A program made the position numbers and the translations under genes. Shown piece by piece: positions 45,115 to 54,646 of a stretch of DNA of 64,000 nt. How positions within the stretch are numbered: position 1 is the first letter of the stretch; every line of letters begins with the position of its first letter. This DNA comes from Alphaproteobacteria bacterium (GTDB lineage: Bacteria > Pseudomonadota > Alphaproteobacteria > Rhizobiales > Rhizobiaceae). The stretch is taken from positions 434,001-498,000 of the forward strand of contig JANSYK010000001.1 in the NCBI GenBank assembly GCA_024742485.1, written 5' to 3'. The notes beneath the pieces were generated by a model. The model did not search any database and was not told the origin of the DNA. It saw nothing but the letters and a program-made list of their open reading frames with translations.

Positions 45115-45993
45115 TTGCAGGAAGCGTTGTTGAGAAGTTTGATTGACGAGGTCAAGCGGCTGACAAATGCGGTCGAAGCGCTGTCGGGTCCTGAACCGGC
45201 TGAAAACGATTTGAGCGCCGCAGATTGCTTCATCTGGGAGCCTTCGGCACGACGCCTGCAGCCGGTGCAACAGCCCAATCGAATCGAAATCAGCCTGATC
45301 CGCGGCGTCGACCGCGTTCGTGATATTCTCCATGACAACACCGAGCGGTTTGCCGCCGGCCTGCCGGCGAACAATGTCCTCCTCTGGGGCGCGCGCGGTA
45401 TGGGAAAGTCCTCCCTGGTCAAGGCAACCCATGCCGCCATTCGATCGGATCAGACCAAAGCGACCAATGCGCTCAAGCTGGTCGAGATTCACCGTGAAGA
45501 CATCGAAAGCCTGCCACAATTGATGGCGATGCTGCGCGATATGCCCGAACGGTTCATTCTGTTCTGCGACGACCTGTCATTCGACAACAACGATACCACC
45601 TACAAATCCCTCAAGGCGGCCCTGGAAGGCGGTCTGGAAGGAAGGGCCGACAATGTCGTCTTCTATGCCACATCGAACCGTCGCCATCTGTTGCCGCGCG
45701 ACATGATGGAAAACGAACGCTCGACAGCGATCAACCCGTCCGAGGCCGTCGAGGAAAAAGTCTCGCTTTCGGACCGGTTTGGCCTCTGGTTGGGGTTCCA
45801 CAAATGCAGCCAGGACGATTACCTCGAAATGGTGTCAGCCTATGCGGACCATTATGGGCTGAGTGTCGAACCGGCGGAACTCAGGGCCGAAGCACTCGAA
45901 TGGTCCACCACACGTGGTGCACGCTCAGGCCGGGTGGCGTGGCAATTTATCCAGGATCTGGCCGGTCGCCTCGGAAAGCAACTGAGCGAATAA
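45115..45993 (+). CDS. DUF815 family AAA-type ATPase
   Basis: 292 residues. Walker A GARGMGKSSLV near residue 92, Walker B-like ILFCDDLSFD, and sensor region (NVVFYATSNRRHLLPRDM). DUF815 proteins are widespread in proteobacteria, with unknown targets. The TTG start at 45115 follows AAAGGGGAA. Standing alone next to yajC and nlpD in convergent orientation with the latter is the normal Rhizobiales context. Confidence 0.9.
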   Translation: MQEALLRSLIDEVKRLTNAVEALSGPEPAENDLSAADCFIWEPSARRLQPVQQPNRIEISLIRGVDRVRDILHDNTERFAAGLPANNVLLWGARGMGKSSLVKATHAAIRSDQTKATNALKLVEIHREDIESLPQLMAMLRDMPERFILFCDDLSFDNNDTTYKSLKAALEGGLEGRADNVVFYATSNRRHLLPRDMMENERSTAINPSEAVEEKVSLSDRFGLWLGFHKCSQDDYLEMVSAYADHYGLSVEPAELRAEALEWSTTRGARSGRVAWQFIQDLAGRLGKQLSE

Positions 45994-46029
45994 AAAACCG
46001 GGTTTGCAGGGAACAGCAAACCCGGTTTT
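45994..46029. terminator. Bidirectional terminator between DUF815 gene and nlpD
   Basis: A perfect 14-base stem: AAAACCGGGTTTGC (45994-46007) with GCAAACCCGGTTTT (46016-46029), loop of 8. Confidence 0.85.
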
Positions 46030-46052
46030 GACTGCGCGAGACTGGAGGGTCC

Positions 46053-47903
46053 CTATTCGAGATAGGTCAACGGATCGACCGGCTTCGCATCTTTGCGAAT
46101 CTCGAAATGCAGTTTTGGTCGTGACGCCTTGCCGCTCATGCCCGAAAGCACGACAACCTGGCCTCGGCTGACATTGTCGCCGCGCTGAACCACAAGCTCG
46201 CTGGCGTGTCCGTAGACGCTGACTAGCCCGTTGGCGTGCCGCACGAGAACGGTATTGCCATATTCCTTCAATCCGCTGCCGGCATAGATCACCACGCCGT
46301 TCTCGGCCGCTTTGACCGGCGTGCCGTTGGGCAACGAGATGTCGATGCCGTCATTGCGGGTTCCGCCATCGACAGAACCGAACTTGCTCATCACCTGCCC
46401 CTTGGCGGGCCACCGCAATTTGCCAATGCCGGTGGATTTGGGTGCCGTTGCCTTGACCTTCGATTGCTCGGCAACACTGGCAGACTGGGTCACAACGGCC
46501 GCCGGTTTGGGCCGTGCGGTTTTGGTCGGAACACTGGCGGTCTGAACGCGATCGACAACAGCACCCGACGCAGCAGGAATTTTAAGCGTCTGACCGACAC
46601 GAATTGTCGAGTTTGTCAGGCCGTTCGCGGCCTTGATGGCATTCACCGTGGCCCCGGAGCGCGATGCAATGCGGCTCAGACTGTCGCCAGGTTGCACCTG
46701 ATAGGTTGAACCGGCATGTGCCGCCTGAGCCGGTTTTGAGGCTTGCGCCGGCGTTTTTGCGACCGGAGCGACCGGTGCGGCAGCAACTTTGACCGGCTTG
46801 CGCTCGGCCTCGGACTGTCGTGCTGCCGGAGCACTTGGCAAAACGGCAAGCTCTCTGCGCGGAGCCGGCCGGGGCAATGGAATATTGCCCGGGCGCGCCT
46901 CACCCTGATATCCGGTGCTGGCGCGTGCCGCACGGGTTTTGGGATCATTATCGGGCGCTGATACGGGTGCCTTGCGCGAATAAACATAGGTCGGGATGAC
47001 GACGACCTGGCCACTGCGGATGCGTGATGCATCGCTGATATTGTTGGCCTTGAGAATTTCATTTGCCGGGACGCCATAACGACGCGACAGATTGTAGATG
47101 GTCTCACCGTTTCGGATCGTCACCCGCGTTCCGCCGGCCGTGGTCCAGCCATCGCCCGGCTGCTGGACAGGGCGCGCAACGGCACTCGACGGAGTTGTTC
47201 CGGTGATCATCGGATCGGGTGCGGGTTGCCGCACGGCTGCCGTTTGCGGATAACTTTGGGCGGGTGCTTGCACCACTCGCACGGGCGTATTGCCACGCTG
47301 GGCCGGTGTCGGCGTCGGAATCCGCGCCACGGGCACCTCAACCGTACGGGTAATTGTCGCCGCGCGTTGGGCTGTAGAAACCGGCTCCGGCGTGCGCGCC
47401 GTCGCAACAGGCACGGGCGCCAGCTCGATCTGGGGTGCGGGGGCCGGTGCGGCGGGTTCGCTACGCAGAGGCTGACGCTCCACGGCAGTCTGCCGTGGCG
47501 CCTGATAGACCGGCGCAGGTTGATAGGTCGGCGCTTGCTGATAGCGCGGTGCCTGTTGATAGTTCGGAGCCTGCTGGGCCAGCCCGACTGTCGTCGGCCG
47601 CTGATACACCGGCTGCACATTGGACGGCGGCGCCAGTCGCACGGTCCTCTGGGTCGGCACGGATCCGGTATAGGTCCGGTCATAGGTTCCCTGCTGCGCC
47701 GACATGTCACCCGGATAGGGTTGCGCGACAGGCTGACCGGCCTGCGCACGGCCATTTATGGGAGCGGGAACTGAATTGGTGACGCCATGGTCAAAACGCA
47801 TGGCATCCGAACTGCAGCCTGCGGCAAGACTGGTCAGACAAACCGCTCCGGCAAGACGAGCCGCCGTTCTGGAGGAGATACTTGAAATCCTGATACGCAT
47901 CAT
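46053..47903 (-). CDS. nlpD: NlpD/DipM-like lipoprotein: two LysM domains and a degenerate LytM (M23) domain
   Basis: 616 residues. Lipobox L-A-A-G-C near residue 29, a very long Pro/Gln/Ala-rich linker with YQQAP repeats, LysM domains (TIRNGETIYNLSRRYGVPANEILKANNI; YQVQPGDSLSRIASRSG), and a C-terminal M23 domain. Of the Zn ligands of active M23 peptidases, the HxGxD His is Asn (RNDGID) and the first His of HxH is Lys (PKLHFEI), so it is probably not a peptidase. As with NlpD and DipM it should bind septal peptidoglycan and activate amidases. It follows pcm and surE, its classical neighbours. Confidence 0.9.
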   Translation of the reverse strand: MMRIRISSISSRTAARLAGAVCLTSLAAGCSSDAMRFDHGVTNSVPAPINGRAQAGQPVAQPYPGDMSAQQGTYDRTYTGSVPTQRTVRLAPPSNVQPVYQRPTTVGLAQQAPNYQQAPRYQQAPTYQPAPVYQAPRQTAVERQPLRSEPAAPAPAPQIELAPVPVATARTPEPVSTAQRAATITRTVEVPVARIPTPTPAQRGNTPVRVVQAPAQSYPQTAAVRQPAPDPMITGTTPSSAVARPVQQPGDGWTTAGGTRVTIRNGETIYNLSRRYGVPANEILKANNISDASRIRSGQVVVIPTYVYSRKAPVSAPDNDPKTRAARASTGYQGEARPGNIPLPRPAPRRELAVLPSAPAARQSEAERKPVKVAAAPVAPVAKTPAQASKPAQAAHAGSTYQVQPGDSLSRIASRSGATVNAIKAANGLTNSTIRVGQTLKIPAASGAVVDRVQTASVPTKTARPKPAAVVTQSASVAEQSKVKATAPKSTGIGKLRWPAKGQVMSKFGSVDGGTRNDGIDISLPNGTPVKAAENGVVIYAGSGLKEYGNTVLVRHANGLVSVYGHASELVVQRGDNVSRGQVVVLSGMSGKASRPKLHFEIRKDAKPVDPLTYLE

Positions 47904-48015
47904 ACGAGCCCATTACGCAAAACTACATGGGCTTATTTAACCGTGTTAAGGTTACTGCTGAGTTAAGGCAGAAAAATCGGCTGATATTATTCTCGTGTCG
48001 ACGAAACGCGACACC

Positions 48016-48669
48016 TCACAGAACAGCTGCGGAACCCTTGTGAAGCGGCTGAAAGCGAACTGGAAACAAATCTTCCCGCTCGAATCGGCTGCCGATTTTC
48101 GTGAGCCGGACCAGCGATTGAGGCTGATCAGGCTCACCGATCGCCGCAATCATCATGCCACCGGAAACCAGGCGTTCTGCAAAGGCCCTTGGCATTTCAT
48201 CGAAGGCGGCAGTGACCAGGATACGGTCGAATGTCCCCTCCTCGTCCGACCAACCGCGCCCATCGCCCGTTGCGACCACGATGTTGTTGAGTCCGAGATC
48301 GGCAAATCTCTGGCTCGCCAGTCCTGACAGTGTCTTGTACCGGTCAATCGTGACCACACGATCGACAATGCAGCCCATGACGGCGGCCGTGAACCCTGAT
48401 CCGGTTCCGATCTCCAGGACTCTTTGTCCCGGTTTGAGATCGAGCAGATGCAACATTTGAAGACTAAGATCAACGCCTTCCATCACTTCGCCGCATTCGA
48501 TTGGAAGCGATCGCGACGAATAGGCCAAATCCATATAGGCATGTGGCGTGAAGCGGCTTCGCGGTGTCTTTTCGACAGCCATGATGAGGTTCTTGTCGGT
48601 GATTCCCTCAGCCCGCAGCCGAAGGATGAGAGACGCGAACCCCTCCTTCTCTGAAAGTCGGATGTTCAC
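48016..48669 (-). CDS. pcm: Protein-L-isoaspartate O-methyltransferase
   Basis: 217 residues. Repairs isoaspartyl residues by SAM-dependent methylation. Family signature [16 protein letters not shown] (SAM motif I) and the C-terminal [15 protein letters not shown] 48669 overlaps the surE stop (ATGA). Confidence 0.94.
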   Translation of the reverse strand: MNIRLSEKEGFASLILRLRAEGITDKNLIMAVEKTPRSRFTPHAYMDLAYSSRSLPIECGEVMEGVDLSLQMLHLLDLKPGQRVLEIGTGSGFTAAVMGCIVDRVVTIDRYKTLSGLASQRFADLGLNNIVVATGDGRGWSDEEGTFDRILVTAAFDEMPRAFAERLVSGGMMIAAIGEPDQPQSLVRLTKIGSRFEREDLFPVRFQPLHKGSAAVL

Positions 48670-49421
48670 GCAAGCGCCTCCGCGACCCTCTGCTGCACAT
48701 CGTAATCGGTCAAATCGAGTTTCAGAGGCGTGACAGAAACCTGATTGTTGCTCAGTGCGGACAGATCGGTTCCTGGCCGCAATTCATGATCACGACGTTG
48801 AAACTGCAACCAGAAATAGGGTAATCCTCGCCCGTCCTCGCGCCCCTCTATCTCTATCCGGTGGGTCAACTTGCCCTGTGAGGTGACAAGCACATCGGCA
48901 ATCTCCTCGGGTTCGCAATTGGGGTAGTTCACATTCAGCAATGTTCCCTCGGGCAAATCGACATCGACGAGTTTGCGCAGCAGCTCCGGTGCATGTGCTT
49001 CAATCGTGTGCCAAGGCACGACCCGCCCCTGGTGCCAGTTATAGGCTTGACTAAGAGCAATGGACCGGACACCGAGGAGCGTGCCTTCGATGGCCCCGGC
49101 CACCGTACCCGAATAGGTAACGTCGTCGGCGATATTTTGACCGGAATTAACTCCGGACAGTACCAGGTCAGGAGGCGAATCCATCAGTTTCCTGATGCCC
49201 ATGATGACACAGTCGGTCGGCGTTCCGCGCAAGGCGAAATGTCGTGGAGAGATTTCGCGTAATCTCAATGGCTCTGACAGCGTCAGGGAATGCGCCAGGC
49301 CACTTTGATCGGTTTCGGGAGCGACAATCCACAAATCATCCGACAATGTTCGGGCGATACGCTCCAGCACCGCGAGCCCTTCGGCATGGATGCCGTCATC
49401 ATTGGTCAGCAATATGCGCAT
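48666..49421 (-). CDS. surE: 5'/3'-nucleotidase SurE
   Basis: 251 residues. Metal-dependent nucleoside monophosphatase with the [11 protein letters not shown]-terminus (Asp pair as metal ligands), SGVNSGQN and [11 protein letters not shown]. The ATG at 49421 gives the canonical N-terminus; an in-frame ATG at 49460 inside serS would add 13 residues. Couples to pcm through a 4-base overlap, the usual surE-pcm-nlpD order of stationary-phase survival genes. Confidence 0.94.
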   Translation of the reverse strand: MRILLTNDDGIHAEGLAVLERIARTLSDDLWIVAPETDQSGLAHSLTLSEPLRLREISPRHFALRGTPTDCVIMGIRKLMDSPPDLVLSGVNSGQNIADDVTYSGTVAGAIEGTLLGVRSIALSQAYNWHQGRVVPWHTIEAHAPELLRKLVDVDLPEGTLLNVNYPNCEPEEIADVLVTSQGKLTHRIEIEGREDGRGLPYFWLQFQRRDHELRPGTDLSALSNNQVSVTPLKLDLTDYDVQQRVAEALA

Positions 49422-49443
49422 GGCTGTTTCGCTTTCTGTCCGG

Positions 49444-50727
49444 TCAATCGGCGCGTTCAATGCGCGTCAATCCACCCATATAGGGTCGCAATACTTCGGG
49501 AACCGTTACCGAACCGTCTTCTTCGAGATAATTCTCCATAACAGCGATGAGCGCACGGCCGATGGCAACACCGGATCCGTTGAGGGTGTGGACGAAGTAC
49601 ATGCTCTTGTCGCCGGCACGCTTGTATCGCGCACTCATGCGCCGTGCCTGGAAATCACCGCAGACCGAGCAGGACGAAATCTCGCGATAGGCATTTTGCC
49701 CCGGCAGCCATACTTCCAGATCATACGTCTTGCGGGCGCCAAAGCCGATATCACCCGTACAGAGTGTGACGACACGGTAATGCAGATCAAGGCGTTTCAA
49801 CACTTCTTCCGCACAGGCAGTCATGCGTTCGTGTTCGTCGATCGCGCTTTCAGCATCGGTGATGGATACCAGTTCCACCTTGTTGAACTGGTGCTGTCGC
49901 AGCATGCCACGCGTGTCGCGCCCCGCCGATCCGGCCTCCAGGCGAAAGCACGGTGTCAGCGCGGTGAACCGCAAAGGCAGTTGTTCATGGGCCAGAACCT
50001 GCTCGCGGACCAGATTGGTCAACGGAACCTCAGCGGTCGGGATCATCCAGCGACCATCCGTGGTCTGAAACAGATCATCGGCAAATTTCGGCAATTGCCC
50101 TGTTCCATAGGCTGCCTCACTGCGCACCAGAAGCGGCGGCACGACTTCCGTGTAGCCATGTTCGCCCGTGTGCAAGTCGAGCATGAATTGGCCGAGCGCC
50201 CGTTCAAGACGTGCCAAATGGCCCTGCAGGACCACAAAACGGCTACCGGCAATGCGTGCAGCGGTCTCAAAGTCCATCTGGCCAAGCGCTTCGCCAATAT
50301 CGAAATGTTCGAGCGGCTGGTGATTCCATCCGGGACGACGGCCGTTCTGTCGAATTTCAACATTGTCGTTCTCGTCCGCGCCCACCGGCACATCGTCAAA
50401 CGGAACATTCGGAATGGCCGCCATCGCGGTTTCCAGCTTGCCATCCAGCTCCCGCACGGCTTCCTCGGCATCCTGGAGCGCGCTCTTCAACTGCGCCACT
50501 TCAGCCTTGAGACTGTCGGCCGTTTCAGTGTCCTTGCGCGCCATGGACGCACCGATTTCCTTGGATGCCGAATTGCGCCGCGATTGCATATCCTGGAGTT
50601 TCTGCACCTCGGCGCGGCGCGATTCATCCAGGGCAAGGATTTCTGCCGCCACCGGGTCTGCCCCGCGCGCTTTCAGCGCCGCATCGAGCGCCGCATCATT
50701 TTCCCGAATCCATTTGATATCAAGCAT
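49444..50727 (-). CDS. serS: Seryl-tRNA synthetase
   Basis: 427 residues, class II. An N-terminal coiled-coil tRNA-binding arm (about 25-105) is followed by motif 2 ([26 protein letters not shown]) and motif 3 ([17 protein letters not shown]). Normal length. It is 22 bases upstream of surE. Confidence 0.96.
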   Translation of the reverse strand: MLDIKWIRENDAALDAALKARGADPVAAEILALDESRRAEVQKLQDMQSRRNSASKEIGASMARKDTETADSLKAEVAQLKSALQDAEEAVRELDGKLETAMAAIPNVPFDDVPVGADENDNVEIRQNGRRPGWNHQPLEHFDIGEALGQMDFETAARIAGSRFVVLQGHLARLERALGQFMLDLHTGEHGYTEVVPPLLVRSEAAYGTGQLPKFADDLFQTTDGRWMIPTAEVPLTNLVREQVLAHEQLPLRFTALTPCFRLEAGSAGRDTRGMLRQHQFNKVELVSITDAESAIDEHERMTACAEEVLKRLDLHYRVVTLCTGDIGFGARKTYDLEVWLPGQNAYREISSCSVCGDFQARRMSARYKRAGDKSMYFVHTLNGSGVAIGRALIAVMENYLEEDGSVTVPEVLRPYMGGLTRIERAD

Positions 50728-50806
50728 CGGTACCGAACCTGTCGTTCATCGGATTGGCAGCCACGAACCGTCAGAGCCCCGGACAGTTTCTGTCCGGCGG
50801 TCCCGT

Positions 50807-51652
50807 CTACGAGGATGAAGCGTCCGATTCAGCAGACTTGTCGTCGGATGCGTCATCCGCACCGGATTCTGCCAGGTTTTCGGCACGCCGCCTCTCCACG
50901 AGTCGGGCTGCGTAGATGGCGATTTCGTAGAGAAGGATGGTTGGAAGTGCAAGACCGATCTGACTGGCCGGGTCTGGCGGCGTCAAAATGGCAGCAGCAA
51001 TGAAGGCACCAACAATGGCATATTTGCGCTTGGCCGCCAGCCCCTCGGACGAGACCAGTCCTACCCGCGCCAGCAAGGTGGTCACGACCGGCAGTTGGAA
51101 CACCAGACCGAAAGCGAAGATCAGCGTCATGATGAGGCTGAGATACTCCGATACCTTGGGAAGCAGCTCGATGGCGACCTGCCCGCCCTCGGCGGGCTGC
51201 TCCATGGCCAGAAAAAACCACAGAACCATTGGCGTAAAAAAGAAATAGACGAGTGCGCCGCCAAGAAGGAACAACAATGGCGACGCAATCAGGAAGGGCA
51301 AAAATGCCGATCGTTCATTCTTGTAGAGCCCCGGCGCGACAAATTTGTAGATTTGCGCTGCGATCATCGGAAATGCGATTACCAGACCGCCGAACATGGC
51401 AACCTTGATCTGCGTGAAGAAAAATTCCTGCGGCGCGGTATAGATCAGTTCGATCTGGCGACCTTGCATGCCGGCAAGATCAACGGCCCAGGAGAACGGG
51501 ACAACCAGAAAATTGAAAATCTGCTTGGCGAACGCAAAGCAGAAGAGGAACGCGACAAAGAAACCGCCGACAGCCCACAGCAGCCGCTGGCGCAGCTCAA
51601 CGAGGTGCGCCAGCAATGGCTGCGCTGTGTCGTCCAGATCTTCCTTTGTCAC
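50807..51652 (-). CDS. tatC: Sec-independent translocase TatC
   Basis: 281 residues with six membrane helices. It is the signal-binding subunit of the twin-arginine translocase: LLAHLVELRQRLLWA N-terminus, PKVSEYLSL and FGLVFQLPV motifs. The C-terminus has an extra Asp/Ser-rich tail of about 30 residues. ATGA overlap with tatB. A candidate Tat substrate in this window is the binding protein at 21943-22761. Confidence 0.95.
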   Translation of the reverse strand: MTKEDLDDTAQPLLAHLVELRQRLLWAVGGFFVAFLFCFAFAKQIFNFLVVPFSWAVDLAGMQGRQIELIYTAPQEFFFTQIKVAMFGGLVIAFPMIAAQIYKFVAPGLYKNERSAFLPFLIASPLLFLLGGALVYFFFTPMVLWFFLAMEQPAEGGQVAIELLPKVSEYLSLIMTLIFAFGLVFQLPVVTTLLARVGLVSSEGLAAKRKYAIVGAFIAAAILTPPDPASQIGLALPTILLYEIAIYAARLVERRRAENLAESGADDASDDKSAESDASSS

Positions 51653-52392
51653 GCGGCATCTCCGCTCGTCTTGGCAGTTTTCGATGCCGCAGCTGTCTTG
51701 CGGTTTGAGGCCGTCGCCGTTTTACTACGCGATGCGGCTTTGCGAGGCGCAGCGGCTTTTTTGGCAGCCGCGCGTTTGCCTGCAGCCTTTGATGCCGGTG
51801 TCACGGCGCTCTTGGTCGCGGTTTTTGTCGACGTTTTGGCTGCCGGCTTGGCAGCAGACTTTGACGTTGTCTTGGCCGCCGGTTTGGCGGTGGCCTTGTC
51901 TGTGGTCCTGGCGGCTGTTTTCGCTGCTGGCTTGGCAGCCGGCTTGCTTGCTGCCTTCGCCTTTGCACCACCTGATCTGGATGCGGGCTTCTTGTCAGCA
52001 GCTTGTTTGGCTGCGACGTTCTTCCCGGCCTTGGGAAAGTCAATGGCGGGCGATGGCTTCGTCGCCGCTGTCATGCTCTTGTCCAGATCGGCTTTCGTCT
52101 TGTTAAGATCCGATTTGATCTCGTTGCCGACTTCCTTGAGCGGATCGACGACGTCTTTCAGAATGCCGCGCGGGTTGAGGTTTTTTGCCTCGGAGATAAC
52201 TTCGCGCACATCGTCCAATTCAGCCTCCTTCAAGGCCTCATCGAATTGTCCGCGAAATTCGTTGGCCATCGAACGGAGTTTCTTCGTCGTCCGCCCGAAT
52301 GACCGCAGCATCCCTGGCAGGTCCTTTGGACCAACAACGATAATCAGGACGAGCGCAACGACAAGAAGCTCCGGCCAGCCAAGATCCAGCAT
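51649..52392 (-). CDS. tatB: Sec-independent translocase TatB
   Basis: 247 residues. The N-terminal MLDLGWPELLVVALVLIIVVGPKDLP is the TatB hinge helix, then an amphipathic helix. The last about 110 residues are a low-complexity Ala/Lys/Thr-rich repeat (KPAAKTA type), making the protein longer than E. coli TatB. Confidence 0.93.
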   Translation of the reverse strand: MLDLGWPELLVVALVLIIVVGPKDLPGMLRSFGRTTKKLRSMANEFRGQFDEALKEAELDDVREVISEAKNLNPRGILKDVVDPLKEVGNEIKSDLNKTKADLDKSMTAATKPSPAIDFPKAGKNVAAKQAADKKPASRSGGAKAKAASKPAAKPAAKTAARTTDKATAKPAAKTTSKSAAKPAAKTSTKTATKSAVTPASKAAGKRAAAKKAAAPRKAASRSKTATASNRKTAAASKTAKTSGDAA

Positions 52393-52468
52393 GAGAAAGA
52401 CTCCGCGACGCGGTCACGGCGGCGCCTTTCATCGATTGCTCGATGAACGCGCCGCGCGAATGGCCTGG

Positions 52469-52669
52469 TCAGCTTTTTTCCGTTTTTTCTTCTGACTTGT
52501 GCTCGACTGTTTTTGCTTTTTCGGGATCGTCTTCGTCACCCATTCCCTTGCGGAAATTCTTGATGCCTTTGGCGACATCACCCATCAGCTCCGGAATCTT
52601 GCCGCGGCCAAAGAGCAGTAGCACCACGACCAATACGATCAGCCAGTGCCATATGCTAAAACTACCCAT
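52469..52669 (-). CDS. tatA: Sec-independent translocase TatA
   Basis: 66 residues: short membrane helix ([21 protein letters not shown]) with the [12 protein letters not shown] hinge, then an amphipathic helix and charged tail. First of tatABC; separated from scpB by an inserted ABC ATPase gene. Confidence 0.94.
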   Translation of the reverse strand: MGSFSIWHWLIVLVVVLLLFGRGKIPELMGDVAKGIKNFRKGMGDEDDPEKAKTVEHKSEEKTEKS

Positions 52670-52711
52670 ACTCGTCTCCCTCGGGATTTATCTCTTAGAT
52701 GTAGGATGTTT

Positions 52712-53815
52712 CTACATTGTTTCAAACATCAAAATCTCGTGCTCGTTAACGCAAAGCGAGACATCGCGCAATCCAGACTTCAGTATGCCTGCCTTCATTC
52801 GTGCCTGAATCAGCTGTTCCGTGCCTGGTACCGCCAGTCCGAACTGCTCGACAACGCCGAGAAACCGACGAAAGACAATCCGTGCCGGAACGTCGCCATC
52901 CCGTTCCATGACGGTGATACTTGGCAATCTGATGGCAACGGACAAATGTGTTCCATCGGCAGCAGACCCTGCTGAAAAAGCACCAAGCGGTGTTTCGACC
53001 GCCCCGGATGCAACGACGCACTCGAAAGTGTTCAATTCAGAGAAAAACGATGCGGCAAACAGGTTCTTTGGCCGATAATACAAATCCTCAGCCGTCCCCG
53101 ATTGCACCAGGCGGCCATCCTTGAGCAACGCGATATGATCGGCCAGGCGCATTGCCTCCTCCGCATCATGTGTCACCACAAGGGCCGTTGCGCGTGTTTC
53201 CCTCAGGATTGCCAGTGTTTCATCGCGAACCGTGTCCCTCAGCCGGGAATCCAGACCTGAGAAAGGTTCATCCATCAACAGCACAGACGGCCGGGGCGCC
53301 AGGGCTCGGGCCAGTGCAACCCGTTGTTGCTCTCCACCGGACAGGGCATGCGGGAATTGCTGCGCGTAATGCAGCATTCCAACCCTGTCGAGCGCTGTTC
53401 GAGCCTCATTGATCGAATCCTGTTCCGACAATGCATTCAAGCCGAAGCGGACATTGTCCAATACGCTCATATGCGGAAAAAGTGCGAAGTCCTGAAACAT
53501 AAGGCCAACGCCCCGGCGCTCCGGTGGCACGAAAACCGTCGGTCCAGTTATTTCCTTATCATTGTGCAGGATGCGACCCTCCCGGGGTGCCTCCAGTCCG
53601 GCAGCCAGGCGAAGCAGTGTGGTTTTCCCGGATCCGGACGGCCCCAAAAGGCACAAGACTTCACCCGCTTCCGCCGTCAGGGAAATACCATCAAGCGTCG
53701 CCTGCCCGTGATAATCATGCCTGATATCTTCAAAGGCGAGCTTCGCGGCGAATGAAACGCCGGCGATGCGCTGCCGGTCAGCGCCTCTCGAAATGGATCT
53801 GCTGGCTGAACTCAC
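52712..53815 (-). CDS. ABC transporter ATP-binding protein (FbpC/PotA-like), orphan
   Basis: 367 residues. Complete nucleotide-binding domain: Walker A GPSGSGKT, Q-loop, signature LSGGEQQRVALARAL, Walker B LLMDEP and the switch His; the C-terminal about 110 residues form a TOBE-like domain, as in iron(III), spermidine and sulfate importers. No permease or binding-protein gene adjoins it. GTG start at 53815 with AAGG upstream. It sits between scpB and tatA, which are neighbours in many relatives, so it may be an insertion or a relic of a transporter operon. Confidence 0.88.
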   Translation of the reverse strand: MSSASRSISRGADRQRIAGVSFAAKLAFEDIRHDYHGQATLDGISLTAEAGEVLCLLGPSGSGKTTLLRLAAGLEAPREGRILHNDKEITGPTVFVPPERRGVGLMFQDFALFPHMSVLDNVRFGLNALSEQDSINEARTALDRVGMLHYAQQFPHALSGGEQQRVALARALAPRPSVLLMDEPFSGLDSRLRDTVRDETLAILRETRATALVVTHDAEEAMRLADHIALLKDGRLVQSGTAEDLYYRPKNLFAASFFSELNTFECVVASGAVETPLGAFSAGSAADGTHLSVAIRLPSITVMERDGDVPARIVFRRFLGVVEQFGLAVPGTEQLIQARMKAGILKSGLRDVSLCVNEHEILMFETM

Positions 53816-53902
53816 CTGTCGCCTTCAACACCAAGGGAAACAGCGGAGCCACTGAAAACCGGACCGGTTCCCTTTGGCGACCCCGCGCACATATCGGGAC
53901 TA

Positions 53903-54646
53903 CTACTCGTCCCCTTCACCCATCGGTGTCAAGAGCCCGAGTTCCTCAAGATCCATTTGCGTGATCGGATCCTCGTCCTCGGCCAGATCGTCATTGGCCG
54001 GCGGAACCGGCACCTGAAAGTTGCTTGGAATGCGCGATGACAGCAATCCGGCGCCCTTCAATTCCTCCATGCCTGGCAGGTCGCGAAGTTCCTCCAGCCC
54101 GAAATGATCCAGAAACTCCAACGTGGTTCCATAAGTGACCGGACGCCCCGGTGTGCGGCGGCGGCCACGCATTTTGACCCATCCCGATTCCAGCAGCACG
54201 TCCAGCGTGCCACGCGAGGTCGCAACGCCCCGTATCTCTTCAACCTCGGCCCGGGTGACCGGCTGGTGGTAGGAGATGATCGACAGAACCTCAAGCGCGG
54301 CCCTGGACAATTTGCGAACATCCGTCTGGTCACGATGAATCAGGAACGAAAGGTCAGCAGCGGTTCGAAATGCCCAACTGTCATCAACCCTGAGAAGATG
54401 GACGCCTCGCAAACTGTAGAAGCTGGCCAATCCCTGCATGATCGCCTGCACGTCCATCCCTTCGGGGAGTTTTTCGGCAATCACCTTCTCCGAGACCGGT
54501 TCAGCCGATGCAAAAACCAGGGCTTCAGCGATACGCTCGGCCTCCTTGACGTCGCGCCGAATCCGCGGCGCCTCTTCCCGGTCGCCAGTCTCCTCGGATG
54601 GGCCGCTGTTGAACGGCACAATCTGGGCCTGTGAGCCTTCAGTCAT
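53903..54646 (-). CDS. scpB: Segregation and condensation protein B
   Basis: 247 residues. Winged-helix kleisin-partner of SMC-ScpA in chromosome compaction: AEALVFASAEPVSEKVIAEKLPE, then RAALEVLSIISYHQPVTRAEVEEIRGV and GRPVTYGTTLEFLDHFGL. ATG 54646 lies 8 bases inside the end of scpA. The acidic C-terminal about 50 residues are a disordered extension. Confidence 0.94.
   Translation of the reverse strand: MTEGSQAQIVPFNSGPSEETGDREEAPRIRRDVKEAERIAEALVFASAEPVSEKVIAEKLPEGMDVQAIMQGLASFYSLRGVHLLRVDDSWAFRTAADLSFLIHRDQTDVRKLSRAALEVLSIISYHQPVTRAEVEEIRGVATSRGTLDVLLESGWVKMRGRRRTPGRPVTYGTTLEFLDHFGLEELRDLPGMEELKGAGLLSSRIPSNFQVPVPPANDDLAEDEDPITQMDLEELGLLTPMGEGDE

Noticed and set aside
49390-51003. A 537-codon plus-strand frame across surE, serS and the tatC end
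   Set aside because: It spans several well-supported minus-strand genes and shows no domain.
51780-52000. Direct DNA repeats in tatB
   Set aside because: They encode the Ala/Lys/Thr-rich tail; low-complexity coding sequence explains them.
51095-52495. A 466-codon plus-strand frame across tatC and tatB
   Set aside because: Antisense of tatC and of the low-complexity Ala/Lys tail of tatB; hydrophobic runs in it are mirror images of Lys/Ala codons.
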